Source: Mageeibacillus sp. UBA1243 (lineage in GTDB: Bacteria; Bacillota; Clostridia; UBA1212). From it: DNA of 28,857 nucleotides. The notes under the pieces were generated by a model that did no database searches, was not told where the DNA came from, and worked only from the letters and a program-made list of their open reading frames with translations. The stretch covers positions 905-29,761 of the forward strand of contig DBWH01000044.1 of NCBI GenBank assembly GCA_002308595.1. The letters run 5' to 3'. The position numbers and the translations under genes were made by a program. Shown piece by piece: positions 15,203 to 26,503 of this stretch; the first letter of the stretch is position 1, and the number at the start of each line of letters is the position of its first letter.

Positions 15203-16087
15203 TTAAAATCCAAACTTTTTCCCGAGCTGCTCTTTTCCGAACAGCTTCTCAATCGCATCTGCAACTCCGCAGTCATTGTTCGTCCCCGTGACGTAACTCG
15301 CGACCGCCTTCACTCTTTCATCTGCATTCTCAACCGCGACTCCGAGGCCCGCAGCCTCAAGAAGTGAAATATCGTTTTCAGAATCGCCGAATGCAACCGT
15401 CTTTTCAACGTCAACGCCTATGATACCGCAAAGAGTCCGAAGCGCATTGCCCTTGCTGACATTGCTGTCAACAAACTCCATGCAGCCGCCGCCCGACGTA
15501 AAGCACGAAACCGTGTCCGGAATGAGCTGTGAAACCTCCTCAGACTTCCAGCCCGTGCCGTCGTCGCCCGCGGTCCAGTAGATCTTGTCGATATTGCTCC
15601 TGCCCTTGGTTATCTCCTTCAGAAAATAAGGGTCCGCAGCGTCAAAATATACCGTCTCCGCAAGAGCCGCCTGTGCATAAAGATCTCCGAGCCTCGTCTT
15701 CTTTGAAATGAAGAGCATCTCGTCAGCCCAGACGCACGCGCATGCCGAAAGCTTATCGCCAAGGTCAAGAAGGAATTTTGCGTCATCCGTCTTAAGAGGC
15801 GTCCTCATGAGCTCTTTTTTTGCGCCTGCCGTGGCAATTCTCGCCCCGTTGTGGGCAATAATATAGCCGTTCTTCCCTTCAACGCCTATGAAATCGCCAA
15901 GGGACTTATACGACCTTCCGCTCGCAATGACAAAATGCACGCCGCTCTCGTCGCAAATCTTTGCGGCCTCCCTGTTTCTGTCAGGGATCCCGGCGGTATA
16001 GGTGATGAACGTGCCGTCCATGTCCGTTGCGACAAGTCTGCAGCTGCCGAAATCGTATCCGTTTGCCATTGGCGTGTTGTCTTTCAT
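15203..16087 (-). CDS. Cof-type HAD-IIB phosphatase
   Basis: Cytosolic haloacid dehalogenase-superfamily hydrolase of about 294 residues. Motif I VATDMDGTFI supplies the nucleophile Asp and the acid/base Asp. Motif II is in FVIASGRSYKSL, a conserved Lys lies in the SKGNALRTLC helix, and motif III is GDSENDISLLEAAG. The long cap between motifs II and III is the IIB type seen in sugar-phosphate, phosphorylated pyridoxal and FMN phosphatases; substrate cannot be told from sequence. I use ATG at 16087; an in-frame TTG at 16099 is possible. It begins 17 bp after lacZ, and the pairing suggests a sugar-phosphate substrate, but this is weak inference. Confidence 0.9.
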   Translation of the reverse strand: MKDNTPMANGYDFGSCRLVATDMDGTFITYTAGIPDRNREAAKICDESGVHFVIASGRSYKSLGDFIGVEGKNGYIIAHNGARIATAGAKKELMRTPLKTDDAKFLLDLGDKLSACACVWADEMLFISKKTRLGDLYAQAALAETVYFDAADPYFLKEITKGRSNIDKIYWTAGDDGTGWKSEEVSQLIPDTVSCFTSGGGCMEFVDSNVSKGNALRTLCGIIGVDVEKTVAFGDSENDISLLEAAGLGVAVENADERVKAVASYVTGTNNDCGVADAIEKLFGKEQLGKKFGF

Positions 16088-16104
16088 TTTTCTCTGCAAT
16101 CAGG

Positions 16105-19317
<3,213 letters not shown>

Positions 19318-19350
19318 TTATTAAAGTTTAATCGAATTGGTTGTTTGCTT

Positions 19351-20667
19351 TTATTTCCGTTCGGCGTCAAACTCCCCGTCGCGCATGATGACGCGGAAAA
19401 TGTCGCCCTGTTTTATCGCTTCGGCGCCCGTGACCGGTACACCGTCTTTTTCAATCATAGAATAGCCGCGTCCGAGCACGTTTTTCGGACCGAGCGCCTC
19501 AAGTTTTCCCGAAAGCAGACCGGTTTCAGCCCGTTTCATCTTGAGAAAAGCGTCGCCCGCGGCCTCAAAGCGTATTGCCGTGCCCGAAAATGCGGCCTTG
19601 TGGTCGGAAAGAACCTTCTTTACGTCGGATTCGTTGAACCTGTCCTTCAACACGCCAAGGTCCCTTCGCCTCGTCCCCGAGGCATCCTCAACGAGCGCCT
19701 TAAGCCTAAGACCCATGCCGTCAAGCATCTGGTACCTTGTCTCGACAAGCTCGAGCGGCCTCATGAAAACAGGCCTTTGCTTCAGCATTTCGAGCGTGCG
19801 CAGCATATTGTCAAGCCTTATCTCGCCCGTTCTCTTCATCCTCTGCTTGAGTGTCATGAGGTCGGATATAATCTTGGCTTTTTCCGGAACCGCAATTTCT
19901 GCCGCCGCAGAAGGCGTGGGAGCGCGTCTGTCGGACACAAAGTCGCAGATGGTAAAGTCAGTCTCATGGCCCACAGCCGAAATGACAGGTATCGGGCAGT
20001 TATATATCTCCCGCGCCAGCTGCTCGTCGTTGAAGCAGAAAAGGTCCTCAAAAGAACCGCCGCCTCTTGCTATGATGAGCACGTCGCAGTCGTTGTCGGC
20101 AATCGCCTCTCTCAGTGCTCTTATAATCTGAGGCGGCGCGTCGCTCCCCTGCACCGGGCAGGGATAAAGCTTAATCGGCATGCCCGGAAAACGCCTTCCG
20201 GATACGTGCCTGATGTCCTCTATAACCGCTCCGCCGGGCGAAGTGATCGCACCGACTTTTTTCGGTAAGAAAGGAATATTCTTCTTGTGACTCTCGTCAA
20301 AAAGCCCCTCTTCGAGAAGCTTCTTTTTAAGCAGTTCGAACTGTTCGTAAAGCTTTCCTGTGCCGTCCTCGGTGAGCGATTCGCAAATAAGCTGGAAAGC
20401 TCCGTCGGGCTCGTAAAGCGAGCACCTGCCGCGCGCGATTGCCTTGATTCCGTCCTTCGGAACAAACTTAAGGCCGAACGCGGAACCTCTGAAAAGCACG
20501 CAGCGGAGGACCGAATTGTCCTCTTTCAGCGTGAAATAGTAGTGGCCGTTTCCGGATTTTCTGACGTTTGAAAGCTCGCCCGAAACAGACACGTCGGAGA
20601 GAAGTCCGTCCTCCGAAATCATGTCCTTCACGTACTTATTGAGTTCGGTAACCGAAATCGTCTTCAT
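19351..20667 (-). CDS. xseA: Exodeoxyribonuclease VII large subunit
   Basis: Degrades single-stranded DNA to oligonucleotides as part of the XseA-XseB complex in repair and recombination. The 438-residue protein has the N-terminal OB-fold (SVTELNKYVKDM, then GHYYFTLKEDNSVLRCVLF), the catalytic region with GAVIEDIRHV, ARGGGSFEDLFCFNDE and AVGHETDFTICDFVSD, the long basic coiled-coil region (about 270-400) and the closing GRGYSMIEKDG segment. It lies between nusB and lacZ. The small subunit gene xseB, normally directly downstream, is absent; the 48-bp gap holds no gene. The ribosome binding site is weak. Confidence 0.95.
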   Translation of the reverse strand: MKTISVTELNKYVKDMISEDGLLSDVSVSGELSNVRKSGNGHYYFTLKEDNSVLRCVLFRGSAFGLKFVPKDGIKAIARGRCSLYEPDGAFQLICESLTEDGTGKLYEQFELLKKKLLEEGLFDESHKKNIPFLPKKVGAITSPGGAVIEDIRHVSGRRFPGMPIKLYPCPVQGSDAPPQIIRALREAIADNDCDVLIIARGGGSFEDLFCFNDEQLAREIYNCPIPVISAVGHETDFTICDFVSDRRAPTPSAAAEIAVPEKAKIISDLMTLKQRMKRTGEIRLDNMLRTLEMLKQRPVFMRPLELVETRYQMLDGMGLRLKALVEDASGTRRRDLGVLKDRFNESDVKKVLSDHKAAFSGTAIRFEAAGDAFLKMKRAETGLLSGKLEALGPKNVLGRGYSMIEKDGVPVTGAEAIKQGDIFRVIMRDGEFDAERK

Positions 20668-20714
20668 GAATCAGTAAAAATCCAAACCGCAGCGAAAGCC
20701 TGAGCCGCAGGCTT

Positions 20715-21386
20715 TTATTCTTCCGGAAGCTCCTTGGCGATACCCGCAAGCACGCCGTTTACAAATCCGCCCGACTTCTGGTCGCCCGCTTTTGCAAGCT
20801 CCACAGCCTCGTTGATCGCGATTTTGAGCGGCACAACGTTTCCGAACTTCATCATTTCGAAAGCCGCGACACGCATTATTGCAAGGTCAGCCCTGTTTAC
20901 GCGGTCGAGCGCCCAGTTCTTCATGTTTCTCACGATTGCGGCGTCAATCTCGTCAATGTTCTCGACAACGCCGTTCACGACAGGATAGAGGTACTCGTTG
21001 TAGTCAGGAAGGTCCGCGAAAATGACCTCCTCTTTGCCCTCTTCCTCGAGCTTCGACGAAAGAACGTCCTGGATGAACTCTTCGGTGTTGAAAACGTCCT
21101 CCTTGGCGGGTTCCTCGGGCGCCTCGTCCTTGAGAAGCTCCAGCACCTCCTTGTACTTTTCCTCGTACTCAAAGCGCGTCATTGTCGTGTGCCTCTTGAG
21201 GCCCTTGCCGACAGGTTTGCTTATCGAAACCGTGTCCGTGGAACGCTTGATCTTCTCGGGTTTCTTCGGCTTGTCGCCCTCCGCAGCCCTCTTCTCTCTC
21301 AGTACGAAATCGTACGCAAACACGCAGTTTACGGCAAGCGATCTCATCGTGCGTCTGTCGAATGGATTTTTCTTGTTCTTGCTCAT
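20715..21386 (-). CDS. nusB: Transcription antitermination factor NusB with a large acidic insertion
   Basis: NusB binds boxA RNA with NusE (S10) and supports rRNA antitermination. The C-terminal half is canonical: NGVVENIDEIDAAI, then LDRVNRADLAIMRVAAFEM, VPLKIAINEAVELAKAG and GGFVNGVLAGI. The N-terminal helix (RRTMRSLAVNCVFAYDF) matches the usual start, but between it and the rest (about residues 30-120) is a highly charged stretch of some 80-90 residues, making the protein about 223 residues instead of the usual 130-150. I start at 21386, where GGAGAG precedes the ATG; an ATG six codons upstream is less well placed. It lies 66 bp after lon and 47 bp before xseA; nusB-xseA is a common order in Bacillota. 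Confidence 0.92.
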   Translation of the reverse strand: MSKNKKNPFDRRTMRSLAVNCVFAYDFVLREKRAAEGDKPKKPEKIKRSTDTVSISKPVGKGLKRHTTMTRFEYEEKYKEVLELLKDEAPEEPAKEDVFNTEEFIQDVLSSKLEEEGKEEVIFADLPDYNEYLYPVVNGVVENIDEIDAAIVRNMKNWALDRVNRADLAIMRVAAFEMMKFGNVVPLKIAINEAVELAKAGDQKSGGFVNGVLAGIAKELPEE

Positions 21387-21452
21387 TTTTCTCTCCGTCT
21401 GCATTTCCCCGCCGGCAATAACCTTCGGGCTCCTGCAAATCCAAAACTCGGT

Positions 21453-23870
21453 TCAGTCTTTATCGGCCGGTTTTTCCGCCAATGCAATTCCGAACACGTC
21501 GTCAACGGTCTCAACCGTCGTTATCTTAAGTCCGTTCTTAACTTCATCGGGAAGTTCCCTTATATCCGCGCTGTTCTCCTTCGGAACGAGTATCTCCGAG
21601 ATGCCCTCCTTAAGAGCCGCCAATGACTTCTCCTTGAGACCGCCAATGGCAAGCACGTCGCCCCTTATCGTGATCTCACCCGTCATGGCTATGCACCTTC
21701 TGACCGGTCTTCCCGTAAGTGCCGAGAAAATGCCCGTCGCTATGGTAACGCCCGCCGACGGTCCGTCCTTAGGTGTAGCGCCCTCCGGCACGTGCACGTG
21801 GATATCCTTGGTTTTAAAGACCTCGGGGGCTATTCCGTAGACAGCCGCCTTTGACCTTATGAAGCTGAGAGCCGCCGTCGCAGACTCCTTCATGACATCG
21901 CCAATGAGTCCCGTGACCTCAAGCTTTCCGCTTCCGTCAAAAACGTTGACCTCAACGTTAAGAAGAACGCCTCCGACAGGCGTCCAGGCCATGCCGTTTA
22001 CCGAGCCTACCTCGACTTTATCGATTCCCGTTTCAAACCTGTGGATGGCTTTTCCCGCACCCAGCATCTCGAAAATGAGCTTCGGCGTGACGGTGACGCT
22101 GCGCTTCCCGGTCGTCTTCATGATGCAGATCGACTTTCTCAAAATCGCCGCAATCTGTCTCTCAAGGTGTCTTACGCCGGCCTCCTGCGTGTAGTCGTTT
22201 ATGAGTACCCTCACTGCCTCATCGGTGAACTTCACCGCGCTCTTGGAAAGCCCGTGCTCGCGCGCCTGCTTGGGAATGAGATGCTTCACCGCAATCTGCA
22301 TCTTCTCGCTCTCCGTGTAGCTCGAAAGCTCTATGACCTCAAGCCTGTCAAGGAGCGGCGAAGGAATGGTGTCAAGCGTGTTTGCGGTTGTGATGAAAAG
22401 CACCTTTGAAAGGTCAAAAGGCACCTCCGCGTAGGTGTCGGTGAACTCCTTGTTCTGTTCCGTGTCAAGAACCTCAAGAAGAGCCGAAGCCGGGTCGCCC
22501 CTGAAGTCGCCGCAAAGCTTGTCAATCTCGTCAAGCAGCACGACCGGAGAGTTCGATTTTGCCTTTTCCAAGGCAGAAAGTATCCTTCCCGGCATCGCGC
22601 CGATATACGTTTTTCTGTGGCCTCTGATTTCCGCCTCATCTCTGACACCGCCAAGGGAAATCCTCACGTATTCCCTTCCGAGCGCCTCTGCAATGGACCT
22701 TACAATTGAGGTTTTACCTGTTCCGGGAGGTCCGAAAAGGCATATGATGGACGCCGCAGTCGCATTCTTCATGGTCTTAACCGCCATGAACTCAACGATG
22801 CGGTCTTTGACCTTGGTGAGTCCGTAGTGGTCTCTGTCAAGTACGCGCCTCACCTCGTCAAGGTCAATCGCGGGCAGAGTCTCGGGCGCCCACGGAAGAT
22901 CGAGCAGGAAGTCAACGTGCAGTCTCATCACCGAATAGTCGGGTGACACTGACGAAATTCTCCTCATCCTGTTGATGTCTTTCTTGATTTTTGTGTACGT
23001 ATCCTCGCTCATGTACGGTTTGAGCGAATTGAGCTTCTCCTCAAGGATGTCGCTCTCGCCCGCCTCGTCGTCGCCGAGTTCCTCTTCGATGACCCGAATC
23101 TGCTCGCGCATGAACGATTCCTTCTGCTGCTCGGAAATGCTTATGCCGGTCTTCTGAAGGATATTCAGGTGAATTTCCTCGTAAGCGAGTATTTTCTTGG
23201 CGAAGTCGTACGTCAAAAGAAGCTTCTTATAAGGATCGTGCTCCGCGATAACCTCCTTTTTGTCCTCGTACTCAAGGTCAAGGAGCTGGGCAACGCGGTA
23301 GCAGAGAACGTTCGAATCGGCCGTGGAAAGCACGTCGTTAACCTCGATATGCCTCTGTTCGGACTTTTCAACCGTCTTCGCATACTTTCTGACAACCGAG
23401 CGGAGTGCTCTCTTCAGCGAGCCGGGGTTCTCGTCAGGCTTGAAATCCGGTATGTCGGGGTCAAGCTCAACGGTAGCCATGAATATGTTTCCCGCGTCGC
23501 TGTCGATAACGATCTCAGTGGCAACGCCGTAGCAGATACCCGCCAATGAAACGTCGCACAGACCGAGGCGCTCCTTCATCTCGATGTTCCTGATCTCGCA
23601 GGTCATGCCGTAAAGCTTCACCTTTTTACCGATAAAACCCGACTCGACCGCTGCGCATGCGAGAGATTCATTGTCGGCATTCTCAAGAGAGTCCAGGAAA
23701 GGCAGGAAAACCTTTTTATGCGTAATGTCGGCAGCTATGAGGGCCGCGACGTTCTTGAACTCGGTGACCGAAAAGAGCTCCACGGTCGTCGGGAATACCG
23801 TCTGGAACGGCATCACGAGGGCCGGGATCAGCAGTTCGTTGTTCGATTTTACGATTTTCTTTATTCTCAT
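21453..23870 (-). CDS. lon: ATP-dependent Lon protease (LonA)
   Basis: Cytosolic AAA+ serine protease that degrades misfolded and regulatory proteins. The 805-residue length and the order N-terminal substrate domain, coiled middle, AAA+ module and protease domain match LonA. Walker A is GPPGTGKTS and Walker B VVLLDEIDKL. The Ser-Lys dyad is Ser705 in PKDGPSAGV and Lys748 in GGLKEKSLAA, 43 residues apart as in E. coli. I start at 23870: GGAG stands 6 nt before this ATG, whereas the ATG six codons up has no ribosome binding site. It is the first gene of a seven-gene operon. The octamer is dense in its 3' part (21477, 21618, 21641, 21899). Confidence 0.96.
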   Translation of the reverse strand: MRIKKIVKSNNELLIPALVMPFQTVFPTTVELFSVTEFKNVAALIAADITHKKVFLPFLDSLENADNESLACAAVESGFIGKKVKLYGMTCEIRNIEMKERLGLCDVSLAGICYGVATEIVIDSDAGNIFMATVELDPDIPDFKPDENPGSLKRALRSVVRKYAKTVEKSEQRHIEVNDVLSTADSNVLCYRVAQLLDLEYEDKKEVIAEHDPYKKLLLTYDFAKKILAYEEIHLNILQKTGISISEQQKESFMREQIRVIEEELGDDEAGESDILEEKLNSLKPYMSEDTYTKIKKDINRMRRISSVSPDYSVMRLHVDFLLDLPWAPETLPAIDLDEVRRVLDRDHYGLTKVKDRIVEFMAVKTMKNATAASIICLFGPPGTGKTSIVRSIAEALGREYVRISLGGVRDEAEIRGHRKTYIGAMPGRILSALEKAKSNSPVVLLDEIDKLCGDFRGDPASALLEVLDTEQNKEFTDTYAEVPFDLSKVLFITTANTLDTIPSPLLDRLEVIELSSYTESEKMQIAVKHLIPKQAREHGLSKSAVKFTDEAVRVLINDYTQEAGVRHLERQIAAILRKSICIMKTTGKRSVTVTPKLIFEMLGAGKAIHRFETGIDKVEVGSVNGMAWTPVGGVLLNVEVNVFDGSGKLEVTGLIGDVMKESATAALSFIRSKAAVYGIAPEVFKTKDIHVHVPEGATPKDGPSAGVTIATGIFSALTGRPVRRCIAMTGEITIRGDVLAIGGLKEKSLAALKEGISEILVPKENSADIRELPDEVKNGLKITTVETVDDVFGIALAEKPADKD

Positions 23871-23933
23871 CAATTTCTCCGTATACATTTGAGGAAAAAA
23901 CGTCTGTTTTTGTCCTTTTTATCTGATTGAGGG

Positions 23934-23982
23934 CACAATTACCCGATTGTGAATTATACTACATCGGCGGCTTTTCTTTCAA
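23934..23982 (-). promoter_or_regulatory. lon promoter with a dyad over the start site
   Basis: Minus-strand -35 TTGAAA (23977-23982), 18-bp spacer and a perfect -10 TATAAT (23953-23958); start near 23946. A perfect inverted repeat CACAAT-N6-ATTGTG (23934-23951) spans the predicted start and could be an operator. It is neither the HrcA/CIRCE nor the CtsR consensus. On the plus strand a TATAAT at 24000-24005 may serve the divergent phosphopantetheinyl transferase gene, but with a poor -35. Confidence 0.7.
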
Positions 23983-24095
23983 GGGAAATGCTTTATTTAT
24001 ATAATAATTCAAGCGAGTTGAATTGTCGGGGATAAAGTGCGATAATTTCATTGGCGTTTTACGTAAAAAACCGCATGATGTCCGGAGGAAGAAAA

Positions 24096-24875
24096 ATGTT
24101 CTCAGCGTACCGCGTAACCGTACCCGAAAATATCGACAGGGAAGAAACCGCCGAAAGGCTTCTTGCCCTCCTTTCGCCTGAGCGAAGGGCGTTTATCACG
24201 GAGACAAAAAAGAACCCCGACGGGTTGCTCATTTCATGCGTTGCGTCAAGACTTTTTGAGAAAAAGGCCTCTTTCATCACCGCCGTACCTGTATCTGATT
24301 TAACCTACAAATACGAAAAAAACGGAAAACCGTCGCTCGGATTTGATTCCGTCATATCGTTCAGCATGTCGCATGCGAAGAATACGGTTGCCGTCGTCAT
24401 AAACTACAACGAGGACCGCGGCCCTGCGCCCTCGTGCGGGATTGACATTGAGGAGATTGCCGGGGCGAAGGAGAAGGCCGGAATGCACATGAAGGCCGCA
24501 GACAGGTTTTTCGGGGAGACTGAGCGCGGTTACATTGGCGGTGCCGACGGGGATGAGCAGCTCGTAAGATTTCTCGAAATATATACCGCCAAGGAAGCCC
24601 ACGCCAAGATGACAGGCGAAGGCATCTTCCGGGAGATTTCGCAGAAGGATCTTTTCATACCGAAGAACGGCGGAAACCACGTTTTCAGCGACGGCCGCCA
24701 CCTCACCGTTTACAGGATGTCCGATGCAGTCATATCGGTTGCGGTTGACGAGCCCTTTGAAAGCATGCCTTACGACTTCAGAGAGGTTGATTTGGGCGAT
24801 CTTTTCGGCACGGGAATGCCGCAGCTTAGGCGAAGGAAGGATTATTTCGACCTTGACAATCCTTTCAGATTTTAA
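24096..24875 (+). CDS. 4'-phosphopantetheinyl transferase, Sfp/AcpT superfamily
   Basis: Moves the phosphopantetheine arm of coenzyme A to a serine of carrier proteins. Signature elements: NGKPSL near residue 76, SFSMSHA at 88-94, the metal-binding GIDIEEI at 115-121 (Asp117, Glu119), and EIYTAKEAHAKMTGEGI at 161-177, the WxxKEA-type motif. With the start at 24096, which follows GGAGG by a good distance, the protein has 259 residues, nearer Sfp-type than the short AcpS. The extra length is at the C-terminus. No polyketide or non-ribosomal peptide genes are visible here, so fatty-acid carrier protein activation is the simplest role. It lies 63 bp upstream of murC on the same strand. An octamer lies in its upstream region (24049). 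Confidence 0.88.
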   Translation: MFSAYRVTVPENIDREETAERLLALLSPERRAFITETKKNPDGLLISCVASRLFEKKASFITAVPVSDLTYKYEKNGKPSLGFDSVISFSMSHAKNTVAVVINYNEDRGPAPSCGIDIEEIAGAKEKAGMHMKAADRFFGETERGYIGGADGDEQLVRFLEIYTAKEAHAKMTGEGIFREISQKDLFIPKNGGNHVFSDGRHLTVYRMSDAVISVAVDEPFESMPYDFREVDLGDLFGTGMPQLRRRKDYFDLDNPFRF

Positions 24876-24938
24876 GATAATTAATCAGCAAAGTCCGCAG
24901 AAAAGCGGGCATAAATACGAAAGAAAAACGGCGGTTAC

Positions 24939-26408
24939 ATGGAACTGAATGACAAAACTGTAAGCAAGATGTCCCTGCGCCAAGGGGCTCTCATTTATTT
25001 TATAGGGATCGGCGGTTCAAGCATGAGCGGGCTCGCTGAGATTTCGCTGAACAGGGGCTACAGAGTGGCCGGCAGCGACATCAGCTGGTCTCCCGCTTCG
25101 GAAAAGCTTGAGGCTCTCGGTGTGACCGTTCACGTTGGACATTCAGCCGATAACATTGACGGCAGCGTCGATCTTGTTGTTTATACCGTTGCCATTGCCG
25201 GCGACAATCCCGAGTTTTTGAAAGCAAAAGAGCTTGACCTCCCCATTGTTGAAAGAGGCGTTTATCTCGGCTGGATTGCGGACCATTTTGACAAAACCGT
25301 GGCAGTTTCGGGCGTTCACGGAAAGACCACCACCACTTCGATGCTTTCGAATATTCTTCTTGAGGCGGGAATGAATCCGAGCGCGCACATTGGCGGTGTC
25401 ATTCCGGGGCTTGAGAGCAGCGTCATCACGGGCGGAAGCGAGTTTTTCGTCACCGAGGCGTGCGAGTACCACAAGAATTTTCTGCACATCAGGCCTTTTG
25501 CGGGGATCATACTGAATATCGAGCCGGAGCACCTTGACTATTTCAAGACTTTCCGGAACATGAAAAACGCGTTCATCAAATTCGCCAAGGGGATTCCCGA
25601 AAACGGTTACCTCGTGCTCTGCGCGGACTCCGAATATGCGCTCATGTGCGCAGAATACACCAAGGCAAACGTCATCACTTACAGTGTAAAAAGCGAGTCT
25701 GCCCCATCTGTCGAAAACGCTCTCGGGAAGAAAGTTTTAACTCATTTTTACGCTAAAAACGCAGAACTTAAGACGCCCTCCTCCGACTCTTTGGAGTGCG
25801 TCAAAACGGGCTACTCATATACGCTTGTTAAAGACGGATCGGACGTCGGACGCGCTGAGCTTCAGATTCCTGGTCTCTACAACGTTTCGGATTCGCTTGC
25901 CGCAGCTGCCGTCGCTTCCGCGCTAGGCTGTCCCGACGACAAGATCATCGAGGGCATATCTACGTTCACCGGGGCAAAGAGGCGTTTTGAGATTGTCGGT
26001 AAAACAGGAAAAGGCGCTGTGGTCATCTCCGACTACGCGCACCACCCCTCCGAAATCAAGGTGACAATCGACGCTGCGAAACAAAACGCCAAGGGAAAAG
26101 TCATCGCGGTCTTCCAGCCGCACACTTATTCAAGGGCGCTCCGTTTCAAAAACGATTTTTCAAAGGCGCTCGTCTCGGCTGACAAAATAATACTCACAGA
26201 CATATACGCGGCAAGGGAAAAGGACACCGGCGTGATCTCGTCCCGCGACCTTCTGAATCTCTTCCTCAAGAAGAACCTTCCTGCGGTGCTCATCAGCGAC
26301 TTTGACGAAATTGCCGCAGAGATAAAGAAAGACGCCGGCGAAAAAGACATCGTCCTTCTGCTCGGTGCCGGAACGGTAAATAAGATTGCCGATAAGATAA
26401 CAGTCTGA
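24939..26408 (+). CDS. murC: UDP-N-acetylmuramate--L-alanine ligase
   Basis: Adds L-Ala to UDP-MurNAc, the first peptide step of peptidoglycan synthesis, in the cytosol. The N-terminal UDP-binding domain shows FIGIGGSSMSGLAEI and GSDISWSPASEKLEALG. The ATP loop is VSGVHGKTTTTSML, followed by PSAHIGGVIPGL, EACEYHKNFL and NIEPEHLDYF. The C-terminal domain has GAKRRFEIVGK, DYAHHPSEI and FQPHTYSRA. The 489-residue length is slightly above the usual 440-465. The start at 24939 lacks a strong ribosome binding site; an in-frame ATG ten codons later has none either. It lies apart from the murF-mraY-ftsW group, behind the phosphopantetheinyl transferase gene, and ends at a strong terminator. Confidence 0.96.
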   Translation: MELNDKTVSKMSLRQGALIYFIGIGGSSMSGLAEISLNRGYRVAGSDISWSPASEKLEALGVTVHVGHSADNIDGSVDLVVYTVAIAGDNPEFLKAKELDLPIVERGVYLGWIADHFDKTVAVSGVHGKTTTTSMLSNILLEAGMNPSAHIGGVIPGLESSVITGGSEFFVTEACEYHKNFLHIRPFAGIILNIEPEHLDYFKTFRNMKNAFIKFAKGIPENGYLVLCADSEYALMCAEYTKANVITYSVKSESAPSVENALGKKVLTHFYAKNAELKTPSSDSLECVKTGYSYTLVKDGSDVGRAELQIPGLYNVSDSLAAAAVASALGCPDDKIIEGISTFTGAKRRFEIVGKTGKGAVVISDYAHHPSEIKVTIDAAKQNAKGKVIAVFQPHTYSRALRFKNDFSKALVSADKIILTDIYAAREKDTGVISSRDLLNLFLKKNLPAVLISDFDEIAAEIKKDAGEKDIVLLLGAGTVNKIADKITV

Positions 26409-26428
26409 AAGCTTTAAGCCTTACACAA

Positions 26429-26476
26429 AAAGTCCTTTTTCCGCTTTAAGATTTCCGGAAAAAGGACTTTCTTTTT
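26429..26476. terminator. Bidirectional intrinsic terminator between murC and mreB
   Basis: AAAGTCCTTTTTCCG (26429-26443) pairs perfectly with CGGAAAAAGGACTTT (26456-26470), a 15-bp stem with a 12-nt loop, followed by CTTTTT on the plus strand. On the minus strand the stem is followed by TTTTGTG, so it can also serve the convergent mreB transcript. Confidence 0.92.
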
Positions 26477-26503
26477 GCTTTAATAACCTCTCTTAACCGA
26501 CTG

